Source of the DNA: Lacrimispora saccharolytica
Lineage (GTDB): Bacteria; Bacillota; Clostridia; Lachnospirales; Lachnospiraceae
Reading direction: 5' to 3'
Assembly: GCA_016899975.1 (NCBI GenBank)
Contig: JACJJN010000014.1
Coordinates: forward strand, 26,722 to 90,721
Length of the DNA: 64,000 nucleotides
Below the pieces are notes generated by a model. The model made no database searches. It was not told the origin of the DNA and worked only from the letters and a program-made list of their open reading frames with translations. The position numbers and the translations under genes are program-made. Each line of letters begins with the position of its first letter. Within the stretch, counting starts at the first letter, position 1. Shown here in pieces: positions 33,329 through 41,845 of the stretch.

Positions 33329-33718
33329 TTACTTTCTGTATTTGCGATATGCGCTTGCCAGCAGCTGCTGCGGCGTCTCTTCATCCAGAAGCGCAGGGAT
33401 CTCGTCCGGAGACAGGAAGTTTACACCCCGCTGGCGGATGACGCTGAGACGTACTGCTTCGATCACCTTGGCAGGCTTAACGTCTCTTGGACATCTTTCC
33501 ACGCATGCAAAACAGGAAAGACATTTCCAGATTGATTTGGAATTCATCAGCGGCTCAATGTTGCCGTTCTGAACGTACGATACGAACTGATGGGGACGGA
33601 TGTCCATCTCATTGTAGGCAGGACAGGAAGCGGAGCATCTGCCGCACTTCATACATTTTCTTGTGTCCACGCCGCTGATCTCTTTGATCCTCTGTGCCAT
33701 CTTTGCCTCTGATTTCAT
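33329..33718 (-). CDS. hdrC: HdrC-type 4Fe-4S subunit
   Basis: 129 residues with two CxxCxxCxxxCP sites, KCMKCGRCSASCP (near residue 22) and KCLSCFACVERCP (near residue 66), separated by the RPHQFVSYVQ helix typical of HdrC. It relays electrons from HdrA to HdrB. The ATG overlaps the hdrB stop codon by four bases. It ends with a short helical tail (LLASAYRKYRK). Confidence 0.92.
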   Translation of the reverse strand: MKSEAKMAQRIKEISGVDTRKCMKCGRCSASCPAYNEMDIRPHQFVSYVQNGNIEPLMNSKSIWKCLSCFACVERCPRDVKPAKVIEAVRLSVIRQRGVNFLSPDEIPALLDEETPQQLLASAYRKYRK

Positions 33719-34512
33719 GAATGCACCTCCTCTTTGATTCCGAGGGCCTCTGCCAGAAGCTCTGTGAAATATGTAACCGGCAAGCCTTCCTTTGTGCCGT
33801 TGTTTCTCAGATTATACATACACAACGGACATGCCGTGATCAGTTCTTCCGCTCCCTTCCATGCGGCGGAATCCATGATCTGATCTACCATATTGGCTGC
33901 CATCGGCTTGTCTTTCAGGGAAATGTAGCCGCCGCAGCACTCGTTTCTCATCGGATATACCACCGGTTCCGCACCGATCGCGCGGATGAACTCTTCGATG
34001 ATCGTCGGGTTTTCCGGATCGTCGAACTGCATAGTCACGCTCGGGCGCAGCAGCATGCATCCGTAATAAGCGCCGATTTTCCGTCCTTTGAGGGGATTGA
34101 CTGTCTTTTCTTTTATCTTGTCAAAGCCTACCACATCCCGCAGAACCTCAAGATAGTGAAGAACTTTTGTTTCTCCCTGGTAGGGTTCTTCGTCGGACAT
34201 ATAATTGTTAACCTTTGTGCGGATTTCTTCCACATTTGCCATATCGTCGTTCACGCGTTTGATTACATGATGGCAGGCGGAACAGACCGTTACCAAATCC
34301 TGTCCCTTTGCTTTTGCATCTTTCAGGGCGCGTACGCTGGAAAGCTTTGTGGCAATCTCATCGGAAGCCAGCGGATAGACAGCGCCGCAGCACTGCCATT
34401 CCGGAATCTCCTCCAATTCGAAGCCCAGCACTTTCGCGCACTCACGCGCATATTTATCCAGATCTTTTGCCTTGTTTTTCAGCGTACAGCCCGGAAAATA
34501 ACTGTAAGTCAT
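33715..34512 (-). CDS. hdrB: HdrB-type subunit with two CCG domains
   Basis: 265 residues with both cysteine-rich CCG modules intact: SYFPGCTLKN / WQCCGAVYP / CSACHHV in the first half and YYGCMLLRP / NECCGGYIS / CPLCMYNL in the second. These residues hold the non-cubane 4Fe-4S clusters that cleave heterodisulfide in methanogens. Coenzyme M and B are not expected here, so the real acceptor is another disulfide or a partner protein; the adjacent fumarate reductase is the obvious candidate. ATG at 34512 follows GAAAGGAGCAACCC; 42 bases separate it from mdh. Confidence 0.92.
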   Translation of the reverse strand: MTYSYFPGCTLKNKAKDLDKYARECAKVLGFELEEIPEWQCCGAVYPLASDEIATKLSSVRALKDAKAKGQDLVTVCSACHHVIKRVNDDMANVEEIRTKVNNYMSDEEPYQGETKVLHYLEVLRDVVGFDKIKEKTVNPLKGRKIGAYYGCMLLRPSVTMQFDDPENPTIIEEFIRAIGAEPVVYPMRNECCGGYISLKDKPMAANMVDQIMDSAAWKGAEELITACPLCMYNLRNNGTKEGLPVTYFTELLAEALGIKEEVHS

Positions 34513-34554
34513 GGGTTGCTCCTTTCGTTCAAACGGTTTCTTTTTCTGTTTCGT

Positions 34555-35508
34555 TTATGCTTCCACCTGAGCGATGAAATCTTTCAGAACTTCTGCGGAA
34601 TGCTCTACAGCATCCAGCTCTTCCTGTGTCATTGTAACTTTCAGGACTCTTGAAATACCTTCGGAATTTACGACACACGGCAGACTGATCGGCGCACCTG
34701 CGATCGCACCGAAGTTTTCTTCCAGAACGTGAGAAACCGGAAGAACGGTATTCTGATCTTTCAGGATGGATTCAACAATACGAAGTACGGACATCGCGAT
34801 ACCGTCAAAAGTTGCTCCCTTCAAAGAGATAACGTCTGCGCCTGCAGTACGTGCCTTGGTGGCAATCTCTGCTTTTTTCTTTTCTGCTTCTTCCGGATCA
34901 GACGGAAGGAAGTGCTCTACCGCCTCACCTGCAATGTTTACGGTGCTCCATACCGGAACCTGGCTGTCGCCGTGCTCACCAAGGATGTAGCCCTGGATAT
35001 CGCGGATATCCACTTTGCAGTGTCTGGACAGCAGATAACGGAAACGTGCGGTATCCAGAGAAGTTCCAGTTCCGATGACACGTCCTTTTGGCAGTCCGGT
35101 CTCTTTCTGGATCAGATACGTATTGACATCCACCGGATTGGATACCACGATGATGATCGGATTGTCTGCATATTCCATAATGCTTCTCGCGATGGATCTT
35201 GCAACACCTGTGTTGGTTTTTGCCAGATCCAGACGAGTCTGGCCTTCCTTACGCGGTACGCCTGCTGTTACAATGATGATATCTGCATCCGCACATTCGG
35301 AGTAACCTCCTTTGCGGATCTTTACCTGGCTATAGTATGCGGTGCCGTGGGAAATGTCCAGAGCAACACCTTTCGCACGGTCTTCGTTCAGGTCAATCAG
35401 TACGATTTCGCTGACCTGTGTTTTAAGCATAAGAGTGTAGCAGATGGTCTCACCTACATTGCCTGCTCCGATTACAACAATTTTGTTTCCACCTTCTGTT
35501 GAACGCAT
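34555..35508 (-). CDS. mdh: Malate dehydrogenase (lactate/malate dehydrogenase family)
   Basis: 317 residues, NAD-dependent 2-hydroxyacid dehydrogenase. NAD loop KIVVIGAGNVGETI, Asp39 for NADH preference, catalytic Arg92 in QTRLDL, substrate-binding SLDTARFRYLLS and catalytic His in GEHGDSQVPVW. The overall sequence looks like L-lactate dehydrogenase, but the specificity loop reads AGVPRKEGQ with Arg86 where lactate dehydrogenases have Gln (Gln102 numbering); Arg there selects oxaloacetate. First gene of the operon, behind the Rex-box promoter, which makes malate dehydrogenase the sensible assignment: oxaloacetate to malate to fumarate to succinate. Confidence 0.85.
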   Translation of the reverse strand: MRSTEGGNKIVVIGAGNVGETICYTLMLKTQVSEIVLIDLNEDRAKGVALDISHGTAYYSQVKIRKGGYSECADADIIIVTAGVPRKEGQTRLDLAKTNTGVARSIARSIMEYADNPIIIVVSNPVDVNTYLIQKETGLPKGRVIGTGTSLDTARFRYLLSRHCKVDIRDIQGYILGEHGDSQVPVWSTVNIAGEAVEHFLPSDPEEAEKKKAEIATKARTAGADVISLKGATFDGIAMSVLRIVESILKDQNTVLPVSHVLEENFGAIAGAPISLPCVVNSEGISRVLKVTMTQEELDAVEHSAEVLKDFIAQVEA

Positions 35509-35532
35509 AATGAACCTCCTTGAAATAATAGA

Positions 35533-35547
35533 CTATTGACTCAATAG
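35533..35547. promoter_or_regulatory. Palindrome at the mdh transcription start
   Basis: CTATTGACTCAATAG, a perfect 15-base palindrome around a single central base, five bases downstream of the -10 box, so it covers the likely start site. It looks like a second operator; the protein that would bind it is not known. Confidence 0.5.
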
Positions 35548-35551
35548 ACCC

Positions 35552-35580
35552 ATTATACCATTTTGTTATTTACTTAACAA
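35552..35580 (-). promoter_or_regulatory. Promoter of the mdh-hdr-flx-frd-fum operon with Rex box
   Basis: Minus strand TTGTTA (35575-35580), 17-base spacer, TATAAT (35552-35557). The 18 bases 35563-35580 read TTGTTAAGTAAATAACAA on the minus strand, matching 13 of 14 fixed positions of the clostridial Rex operator TTGTTAA-N4-TTAACAA. Rex leaves DNA when NADH is high, so the operon would be induced by a high NADH/NAD+ ratio. Confidence 0.85.
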
Positions 35581-35620
35581 GCAGAAGTCCCGATTTCCCC
35601 GGGACTTCTGCTCTTTTTCT
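35581..35620 (+). terminator. Strong hairpin adjacent to the Rex box
   Basis: Perfect 12-base stem GCAGAAGTCCCG/CGGGACTTCTGC (35581-35592, 35600-35611), with TCTTTTTCT after it on the plus strand, touching the Rex box on the other side. On the minus strand the tail is only CTTGTT. It may isolate the operon promoter from antisense or upstream transcription. The remaining 180 bases up to the MurE gene are AT-rich without recognisable features. Confidence 0.5.
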
Positions 35621-35795
35621 GCAATATTCACAATCATATTTCTTTCGGAATTTATATCTCCGTGATTCTAAACAATATTCCCCTTCTTATTTCTGCTTAT
35701 TTATACATTTTGCCACGTTCGATAAATAATTATTTAACACGTTATTCAAAACTAACTACCAATTCAAACACTTCAGACGCGGTACTGTAGGAAAA

Positions 35796-37352
35796 TCAGA
35801 CCAGCGAAACAGCAAGATGTTTGAAAGGGAGGGCATTGGTTTCGCATTTTCTGTCGTATTCCGCCAGAGATACCCGCACACTTTCACTGTCCGGTGTACA
35901 GGAACGGATTCCATCCGCATATTTCTGTGTCGCCTCACAGCCCTTGCCGAGCACCAGCACAACCGCGTCTTCCGGAGCTTCCTCCACCGCCCGGCGCACC
36001 GCCTCCTGACGGTTCCCCACATAGGTACATACTCTCTTTTTTCCATGAATATGACTCATGATCTCCCCTGCGATTTTCTCCGGTTCTTCCGGCCCCGGAT
36101 CATCCGGAACAAGGTAAATACTGTCCGCGTATCGGTCCGATACTTCTGCAAGATCTTTTCTTCTGTTGTAGGCTTTTCCGCCCGGGCATCCAAAGATCAC
36201 TGTCACAGGACGTCCCGGATATTCTTCCCGTACCGACGCAAACAGCTTTTCAAAGCTCAGACGGTTATGGGCATAATCCACCAAAACCGTTCGCTTTCCG
36301 TCCCTGCTCCGGTACTCTTCCATTCTGCCCCTGACCCTTACATTGGAAAGCCCTTCCACAATACAGTCCGCAGGTATTCCCAGAGAGAAGCAGACAGAAA
36401 TTGCTGCAAGGGCATTCTCCGCGTTGAATGTTCCGCGCATTGGAATCCGGATTTCTCCTTCGTAACCGGGCATAGACAGATGAAACCGCAACTGCCTGTT
36501 TTCTGTCCGTATATGGCTTCCCCGTACCGCCGCTTCCGCACTGGTTCCAAAGGTAATAACCTGCTCCGCGCCGGAGGCCGCACGCAAGATTCTTGCCGCG
36601 TAATCCGAATCCAGATTGACGCACACGTTCCGGCAGTGAGAAAACATCTGCAGCTTCGACTGAAAATACTCTTCAAAATCCGAATGTTCCAACGGACTGA
36701 TGTGATCTCTGGAAATATTCAGGAACACTCCCGTTTCCATCCGCACATTCCCGATCCGCTGCAGTTTCATTGCCTGAGAGGAAACCTCCATCGTCAGCCA
36801 GGATACCCCGACATCCACCGCCGTCCTCAGATGCCTTTGCAGATCCAGCGATTCCGGCGTTGTCAGTTTTGCCGGTTCGCGCCGAACGCCGTCATACGTC
36901 TCGATGGAACTGAAAATCGCCGACGGCTTCTCCCCTCTCCTTGCCAGCCAGGTATCCAGTACTGCCCGAACGTAATATGCCGTCGTTGTTTTTCCCTTCG
37001 TTCCGGTAATTCCCACGATCCGCATCTGATCTGCAGGATATCCGTAAAAAGCCTCCGCAAGCGCTGCCATCGCCCGCCGGATATCGCTGACCAGCAGACA
37101 GGGAATTCCTTTTCCCGCCGGATATTCCTTTTCACTGACATAGCACTTTGCTCCCCGCAGGATCGCCTCCGACAGATACGTCTCACGGAACGCTGCCCCT
37201 TTGCAGAGAAACATCGCCCCTTCCCGGATTTCCCCGGAATAGCAGGAAATCTGTGTAATCTCTCCGGCCTCTTTCTCCGTTGAAATATGATTGATCAGCA
37301 ACCCCTCCCTGCGAAGGAGTTCCGCATAATTTCCGATTGTCTGTACCTTCAT
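35796..37352 (-). CDS. MurE-like Mur ligase (UDP-MurNAc-tripeptide synthetase paralogue)
   Basis: 518 residues with the three Mur ligase domains: N-terminal UDP-binding part (SCYSGEIREGAMFLCKGAAF), ATP loop VGITGTKGKTTTAYYV (near residue 115), the LTTPESLDLQRHL and MEVSSQAMKLQR segments of MurE, and the C-terminal domain with VDYAHNRLSFEKL and VIFGCPGGKAYNRRKDL. The diaminopimelate selectivity motif DNPR is replaced by DDPG (in YLVPDDPGPEEPEKI), so a different amino acid or substrate is likely. It stands alone, outside a mur/dcw cluster, which also suggests a paralogue. ATG at 37352 has AAGAAGGGATACAGAAG upstream. Confidence 0.85.
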   Translation of the reverse strand: MKVQTIGNYAELLRREGLLINHISTEKEAGEITQISCYSGEIREGAMFLCKGAAFRETYLSEAILRGAKCYVSEKEYPAGKGIPCLLVSDIRRAMAALAEAFYGYPADQMRIVGITGTKGKTTTAYYVRAVLDTWLARRGEKPSAIFSSIETYDGVRREPAKLTTPESLDLQRHLRTAVDVGVSWLTMEVSSQAMKLQRIGNVRMETGVFLNISRDHISPLEHSDFEEYFQSKLQMFSHCRNVCVNLDSDYAARILRAASGAEQVITFGTSAEAAVRGSHIRTENRQLRFHLSMPGYEGEIRIPMRGTFNAENALAAISVCFSLGIPADCIVEGLSNVRVRGRMEEYRSRDGKRTVLVDYAHNRLSFEKLFASVREEYPGRPVTVIFGCPGGKAYNRRKDLAEVSDRYADSIYLVPDDPGPEEPEKIAGEIMSHIHGKKRVCTYVGNRQEAVRRAVEEAPEDAVVLVLGKGCEATQKYADGIRSCTPDSESVRVSLAEYDRKCETNALPFKHLAVSLV

Positions 37353-37467
37353 CTTCTGTATCCCTTCTTTTCCGTGATGTGTGTATGTTCCCTCTCTTAC
37401 CATCGCCAAGGAAGAAACGGCTGTTATAAAGCAAAATCTTTTTTGCATTGCTGCGCATCCGCCGGAA

Positions 37468-37518
37468 AAGAAAACAGTTCCGGCTGAACCCCATTATATA
37501 GAATCCAGCCGGAACTGT
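37468..37518 (-). terminator. Terminator of the first MATE gene
   Basis: Perfect 13-base stem ACAGTTCCGGCTG/CAGCCGGAACTGT (37474-37486, 37506-37518) with TTTTCTTTTCC after it on the minus strand, about 105 bases past the MATE stop. A promoter for the MurE-like gene should lie in the following 100 bases. Confidence 0.8.
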
Positions 37519-37623
37519 ATATGACCTACATTTAATAGTAAGAATTCTTCAGTTTTTTGATAGCTTTTTGATAAAATTCTGATGCTTTTCTGATGACATT
37601 TTTTCCCACAGATTACAAAAAAC

Positions 37624-38982
37624 TTACGCCACTCCGAATTGTTTCTTCATTTTCTTCGACAGCTTCAGATATGCCGGGACCAGGAACAGATCCGCCATGA
37701 TCCACGCCACCGGATTCGCAAAGCATACAGCGTTGTAACCAAGCAGCGGAACAAAGACAAATCCGACCACAGACCGTGCGATCATCTCACAGACCCCTGC
37801 AAGAATTGCCAGCTTGGAATACCCCATTCCCTGAATGGTAAAGCGCACTACATTGACAAATACAACCGCCACATAAAGCGCAGAATTGATGATCAACAAA
37901 CGATGCGCGTTATTGATAATCTCCATCTCGGAACTATTCACAAACAACAGACATATATTGTTTCCGAAAAAGTAGAGCACCGCAAACGCAAGGATCGAAT
38001 ACACTGCTCCGATCAGAACACTGGTACGAATACCCTCATCCACACGGTCCAGCTTTTTCGCTCCGACATTCTGTCCCGCGAAAGTCGCCATTGTAGAACC
38101 CAGAGCATCAAACATACAGCAGAAAAACTGTGAGATCTTCGACGCCGCCGTCACAGAGGCAACCGCCACAGAACCAAGCGAATTCACAGAAGTCTGCAGG
38201 ATCACACTTCCGATCGCTGTGATGGAATACTGCAGTCCCATGGGAATACCCATCCCGCACAGCCGGAGTGCATACCGTTTCTCCAGTTTCCAGTCCTCTT
38301 TTTCAAACCGGAGGATGTCAAATTTTTTCTTCATATAAAACAGGCACAGGAGCCCGGAAATCCCCTGAGACACCACGGTCGCCACCGCTGTGCCAGCGAC
38401 CCCCATCGGAAGCACCAGGAGCAGATCCAGAATAATATTCAGCACCGATGAAATACCGAGAAAAATCAGCGGAGATTTGCTGTCTCCCAGGCTCCGGATG
38501 ATTGCCGAGAGCAGGTTATACAGATAAATCACCGGAATTCCCACGAAAATAATAAAGATATAACTGTACGCGCCGTCAATGATATCAGACGGCGTATCCA
38601 TCCATACCAGGATCTGTCTGCACAAAATACAAGTTCCAACCGTCATCACCACCGCAAAAATCGCGGAAAGCCATGCACTGTTGGTCACATACTTGCGAAG
38701 AGCGCGATAATCCCGCGCGCCGAACATCTGCGATACCGGGATTGCAAACCCGTTGCAGACACCCATACAGAAACCTATAATCATAAAGTTGATGGATCCT
38801 GTCGATCCTACCGCCGCCAGCGCCTTCGAGCCGAGCGCACGTCCGACGATAATGGTATCCACCATACTGTAAAACTGCTGAAACAACATACCGAACAGCA
38901 GTGGAACGGCAAATCCCAGAATCAGACGAAACGGTGAACCTGTCGTTAAATCTTTTGCCGCATTTTTTCCTGCTTTACCCAT
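37624..38982 (-). CDS. MATE family efflux transporter (copy 1)
   Basis: 452 residues, twelve predicted transmembrane helices in two MatE halves. N-terminal GSPFRLILGFAVPLLFGMLFQQFYSMVDTIIVGRALGSKALAAVGS and later MGIPMGLQYSITAIGSVILQTSVNSLG and FAGQNVGAKKLDRVDEG are standard landmarks (core FSMVDTIIVG and GQNVGA). Probable cation-coupled export of drugs or metabolites; no substrate can be inferred. Monocistronic, AGAGGATAAAAAG before the ATG. Confidence 0.92.
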   Translation of the reverse strand: MGKAGKNAAKDLTTGSPFRLILGFAVPLLFGMLFQQFYSMVDTIIVGRALGSKALAAVGSTGSINFMIIGFCMGVCNGFAIPVSQMFGARDYRALRKYVTNSAWLSAIFAVVMTVGTCILCRQILVWMDTPSDIIDGAYSYIFIIFVGIPVIYLYNLLSAIIRSLGDSKSPLIFLGISSVLNIILDLLLVLPMGVAGTAVATVVSQGISGLLCLFYMKKKFDILRFEKEDWKLEKRYALRLCGMGIPMGLQYSITAIGSVILQTSVNSLGSVAVASVTAASKISQFFCCMFDALGSTMATFAGQNVGAKKLDRVDEGIRTSVLIGAVYSILAFAVLYFFGNNICLLFVNSSEMEIINNAHRLLIINSALYVAVVFVNVVRFTIQGMGYSKLAILAGVCEMIARSVVGFVFVPLLGYNAVCFANPVAWIMADLFLVPAYLKLSKKMKKQFGVA

Positions 38983-39101
38983 CTTTTTATCCTCTTCTCT
39001 TTTTGTATCCCACTGTCCTTCCGGGAACCGAAATGTATTTTATAACAGATGGAAACAGGATTCAATAGTTTTTTTATGCTTGTTTCATGTATTATCTTGC
39101 T

Positions 39102-40682
39102 TTAATGTTTCACCGCCGTTTCCGGTCTCTCCATGCAAAGTTCTGTAAGACGGTCGTTCACTTCTCCCTCCCGGTCTTCATCCATCATGACAAGCAGCGT
39201 ATCGCTTGCCATCAGCCGGGTGGAACCTCTCGCCAGAATCTCTTCTTTCCCCCGCTGAACCGCAACGATCAAAGAACTTTCCGGCCATCGGATCTGCGCG
39301 ATGCTGCGCCCTTCCAGTTCCGATGACTGCATGATCACAAACTGCTTCAGCACCTTTCCCTGATTTTCTTTCGGCACCGTCTGTCCCTGTTTTTTCAGGA
39401 TCCTCGTCAGAAGGCTCTCATAGATGGGCTCCGACCGCATCAGTTCCGCCACCACAAAGGCAGTGCCGGAAACCAGCGTCAAGGTAGCAAGCTGGCTCAG
39501 AGAACCTGTCATCTCGAAAATCAGGATGATGCCCGTCAGCGGCGCACGCACGATCGCAGTAAAGTAGCCTGCCATCGCCAACAGAACAAAGTTATTGATG
39601 TACTCCACAGGCAGCCCGAAGATCTCCGAACAACCCATGCCGAAAATTCCTCCCGTCAGACCACCCAAAACCAGCAAAGGAAAAAAGATTCCGCCGGGAG
39701 CGCCTGAGCCAAAGCTTGCCGCTGAGAAGAGAAATTTACCTGCAAGCAGAAGCAGCGCCGCACTGATTCCAAACTGATGGTCCGTGACCATCGTGATCAG
39801 GTTTCCGCCGCTGCCAAGCAGCACCGGAACCGTATAGCCGAGAACACCGGCGAGCATAAACGGAAAGATCAGCCGTGTGGTGGTATTCAGAAACTTTGCT
39901 CCCTGGTACAGAGACTGAGCTTTCAGGGTAAACCAGTTATAGAAGGCACCGAACAGCCCAAGCACAAGGCCAAGTACAAGGACCATCCAGAAATATTCCA
40001 TCGGAAGGTCTCCATGGATCTGAAACTGAAAAACCGCATCCCTTCCGAGAAAAGCGGAAGCAAGGAAATCCGCCGTTACAGATGCCGTCATCACTGAGAT
40101 CAAAACAGACACGGAAAAGTTCTTATGTATTTCTTCCAGCGAAAACAGGACACCCGCCAGCGGAGCGTGAAAAGCGGCCGCCAGCCCCGCGCTCGCCCCG
40201 CAGGTTAAGAGAAACTTCCCTTCTGTTTTTCCGAGGGCAAACAGCCTGGACAAGCCTTTTCCAACCATCGCGCCCAGCTGAATGGACGGTCCTTCCCTTC
40301 CAAGGGAAAGACCTCCCAGCAGGCATAAAAAACCTCCGCAGAACTTTGCCGCCAGCACTCTCCACCAGGTCTGATCCAGTTTTCCCGCCATTTCGCCCTC
40401 CAACTGAGGGATCCCGCTGCCAGAAATCATCGGTTCCCACTTCACAAGTTTTCCTACGATCACAGCGATCAGAAGCAGGACGGCAAACCACCCCGCCATT
40501 TTCCAGGGCGACCCGGCAGTAAAGTCCAGCACCGCCGACAGCCATTCACCCGCTTTCTCCAGCAGCCACCGGTAAGCCGTCACCACCAGTCCGGCTGCCG
40601 CACCGACAGCCAGTCCCTCTGCGATCAGCCTCAGCGGAAATAGATGTATCCCTCTGACCGCCTCCGACGCATTGTTTTTCAT
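39102..40682 (-). CDS. ClC-family chloride channel/antiporter with TrkA-C domain
   Basis: 526 residues. Selectivity motifs GSGIPQLEGEMAG, GREGPSIQLGAMVG (with the gating Glu), and GSGAPGGIFFPLLVLGGLTGG; about 11-12 membrane segments to residue 430. The last 80 residues form a TrkA-C domain (LKQFVIMQSSELEGRSIAQI to MASDTLLVMMD), as in many clostridial ClC proteins. The start is ATG at 40682 with GGAGGAAGTGAACAG upstream; a GTG three codons earlier lies too near the ribosome site. A LysR regulator gene ends 76 bases upstream. Confidence 0.93.
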   Translation of the reverse strand: MKNNASEAVRGIHLFPLRLIAEGLAVGAAAGLVVTAYRWLLEKAGEWLSAVLDFTAGSPWKMAGWFAVLLLIAVIVGKLVKWEPMISGSGIPQLEGEMAGKLDQTWWRVLAAKFCGGFLCLLGGLSLGREGPSIQLGAMVGKGLSRLFALGKTEGKFLLTCGASAGLAAAFHAPLAGVLFSLEEIHKNFSVSVLISVMTASVTADFLASAFLGRDAVFQFQIHGDLPMEYFWMVLVLGLVLGLFGAFYNWFTLKAQSLYQGAKFLNTTTRLIFPFMLAGVLGYTVPVLLGSGGNLITMVTDHQFGISAALLLLAGKFLFSAASFGSGAPGGIFFPLLVLGGLTGGIFGMGCSEIFGLPVEYINNFVLLAMAGYFTAIVRAPLTGIILIFEMTGSLSQLATLTLVSGTAFVVAELMRSEPIYESLLTRILKKQGQTVPKENQGKVLKQFVIMQSSELEGRSIAQIRWPESSLIVAVQRGKEEILARGSTRLMASDTLLVMMDEDREGEVNDRLTELCMERPETAVKH

Positions 40683-40758
40683 CCTGTTCACTTCCTCCTC
40701 ACCTCATTCCGCCGAAAAGCCGGATTTTTTACTATTATAATACAGTTTGTTTTCACTG

Positions 40759-41682
40759 TCAAAAAGCCTGATCCATGTGGTTTCTTACCATCTGGACAAA
40801 AGAGTCGATCACGCCCCAGCCGTCCCGCCAGCCGATACAGATTTCATATTCCGCTTCTTTTCCCAATGAAATCTCAAGCAATCTCTCTTTTTTTTCCACA
40901 GTCAATACATGATCTGCGATCATTTTCGGGCAGAAACATCCACCCAGCCCTTCCACACACAGCTCCATCAGCAATGCAAGATTTTTTGCTTCCATACGGA
41001 CGGACGGCTGTATTCCGGATCTCTTGATAAACATTCTTGCATACTTTCCCGCTATGTCCTGCTCATGCCCCAAAAGAAACGGGCATACCTCCAGCAGTTT
41101 ATATTCCCTGTCTTCCCGGATTCGCCGGAGAACCTCCCCTGCCTCTTCCCCGTAAACATCATCATATAATTGTTTTTCAACAAAAAAACCAACACGTTCC
41201 CGATAAAGCGGGACAATGTTCGTACCTGTGTAACCCGCGGAAAAATCTGAGATTCCTATATCGATGTCTCCTTTTTCCAGTTTCTGCACCAGATTTTCAT
41301 TGGTGTCCTCCACAATTTTCAGTTCAATACCAGGATAAACCTTCTGAAAATCCAGGATTACGGGAAACAGAATGATCCTTCCCCGGTTGCTGGTAATTCC
41401 AATCCTCAGCATCCCTTTTTCTTCCCCATTGATCGCATCGAACGTATGGCGCATTCTCTGCACCTGCTCCTGGATCAGACGGGCATACTTCAGAAACTCT
41501 TCACCAGCATATGTAATCTTCAGAGGCACACGGCGCTCAAACAGCCTGCACCCCAGTTCCTCCTCCACAGACGCCAGATGTGCACTGAGCGTCTGCTGTG
41601 TAATATGAAGTCGTTCGGCTGCTTTGGAAATACTTTGTTCCTCCGCCACGGCAATAAGATATTCCATCGTCTGTAGATTCAT
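40759..41682 (-). CDS. LysR-family transcriptional regulator
   Basis: 307 residues. N-terminal helix-turn-helix EEQSISKAAERLHITQQTLSAHLASVEEELGCRLFER (core SISKAAERLHITQQTLSAHL), then the two-lobed effector domain from about residue 90 (MLRIGITSNRGRIILFPVILDFQKVYPGIEL, IDIGISDF, ELCVEGLGGCFCPKM). Divergent from the YoaK-like gene across a 163-base AT-rich region, the usual arrangement for a LysR regulator and its target. Confidence 0.93.
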   Translation of the reverse strand: MNLQTMEYLIAVAEEQSISKAAERLHITQQTLSAHLASVEEELGCRLFERRVPLKITYAGEEFLKYARLIQEQVQRMRHTFDAINGEEKGMLRIGITSNRGRIILFPVILDFQKVYPGIELKIVEDTNENLVQKLEKGDIDIGISDFSAGYTGTNIVPLYRERVGFFVEKQLYDDVYGEEAGEVLRRIREDREYKLLEVCPFLLGHEQDIAGKYARMFIKRSGIQPSVRMEAKNLALLMELCVEGLGGCFCPKMIADHVLTVEKKERLLEISLGKEAEYEICIGWRDGWGVIDSFVQMVRNHMDQAF

Positions 41683-41845
41683 CTCACTCTCTCCTGATCT
41701 GATATTATTTTATTCTCCGATTTTTTGATCGCACTCATTATTACAATTTTTCTCTGTAATAAATACCGAAAAGAACAGTTTGATTTTGTTAAATTTCGGT
41801 TATAAATTATAGGATGTATCATGAAACATGTCAAGGAGCGAAAAA

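Noticed and set aside
34555..35508. L-lactate dehydrogenase assignment
   Set aside because: The specificity loop has Arg in place of the lactate-specific Gln, and all neighbours belong to the malate-fumarate-succinate branch.
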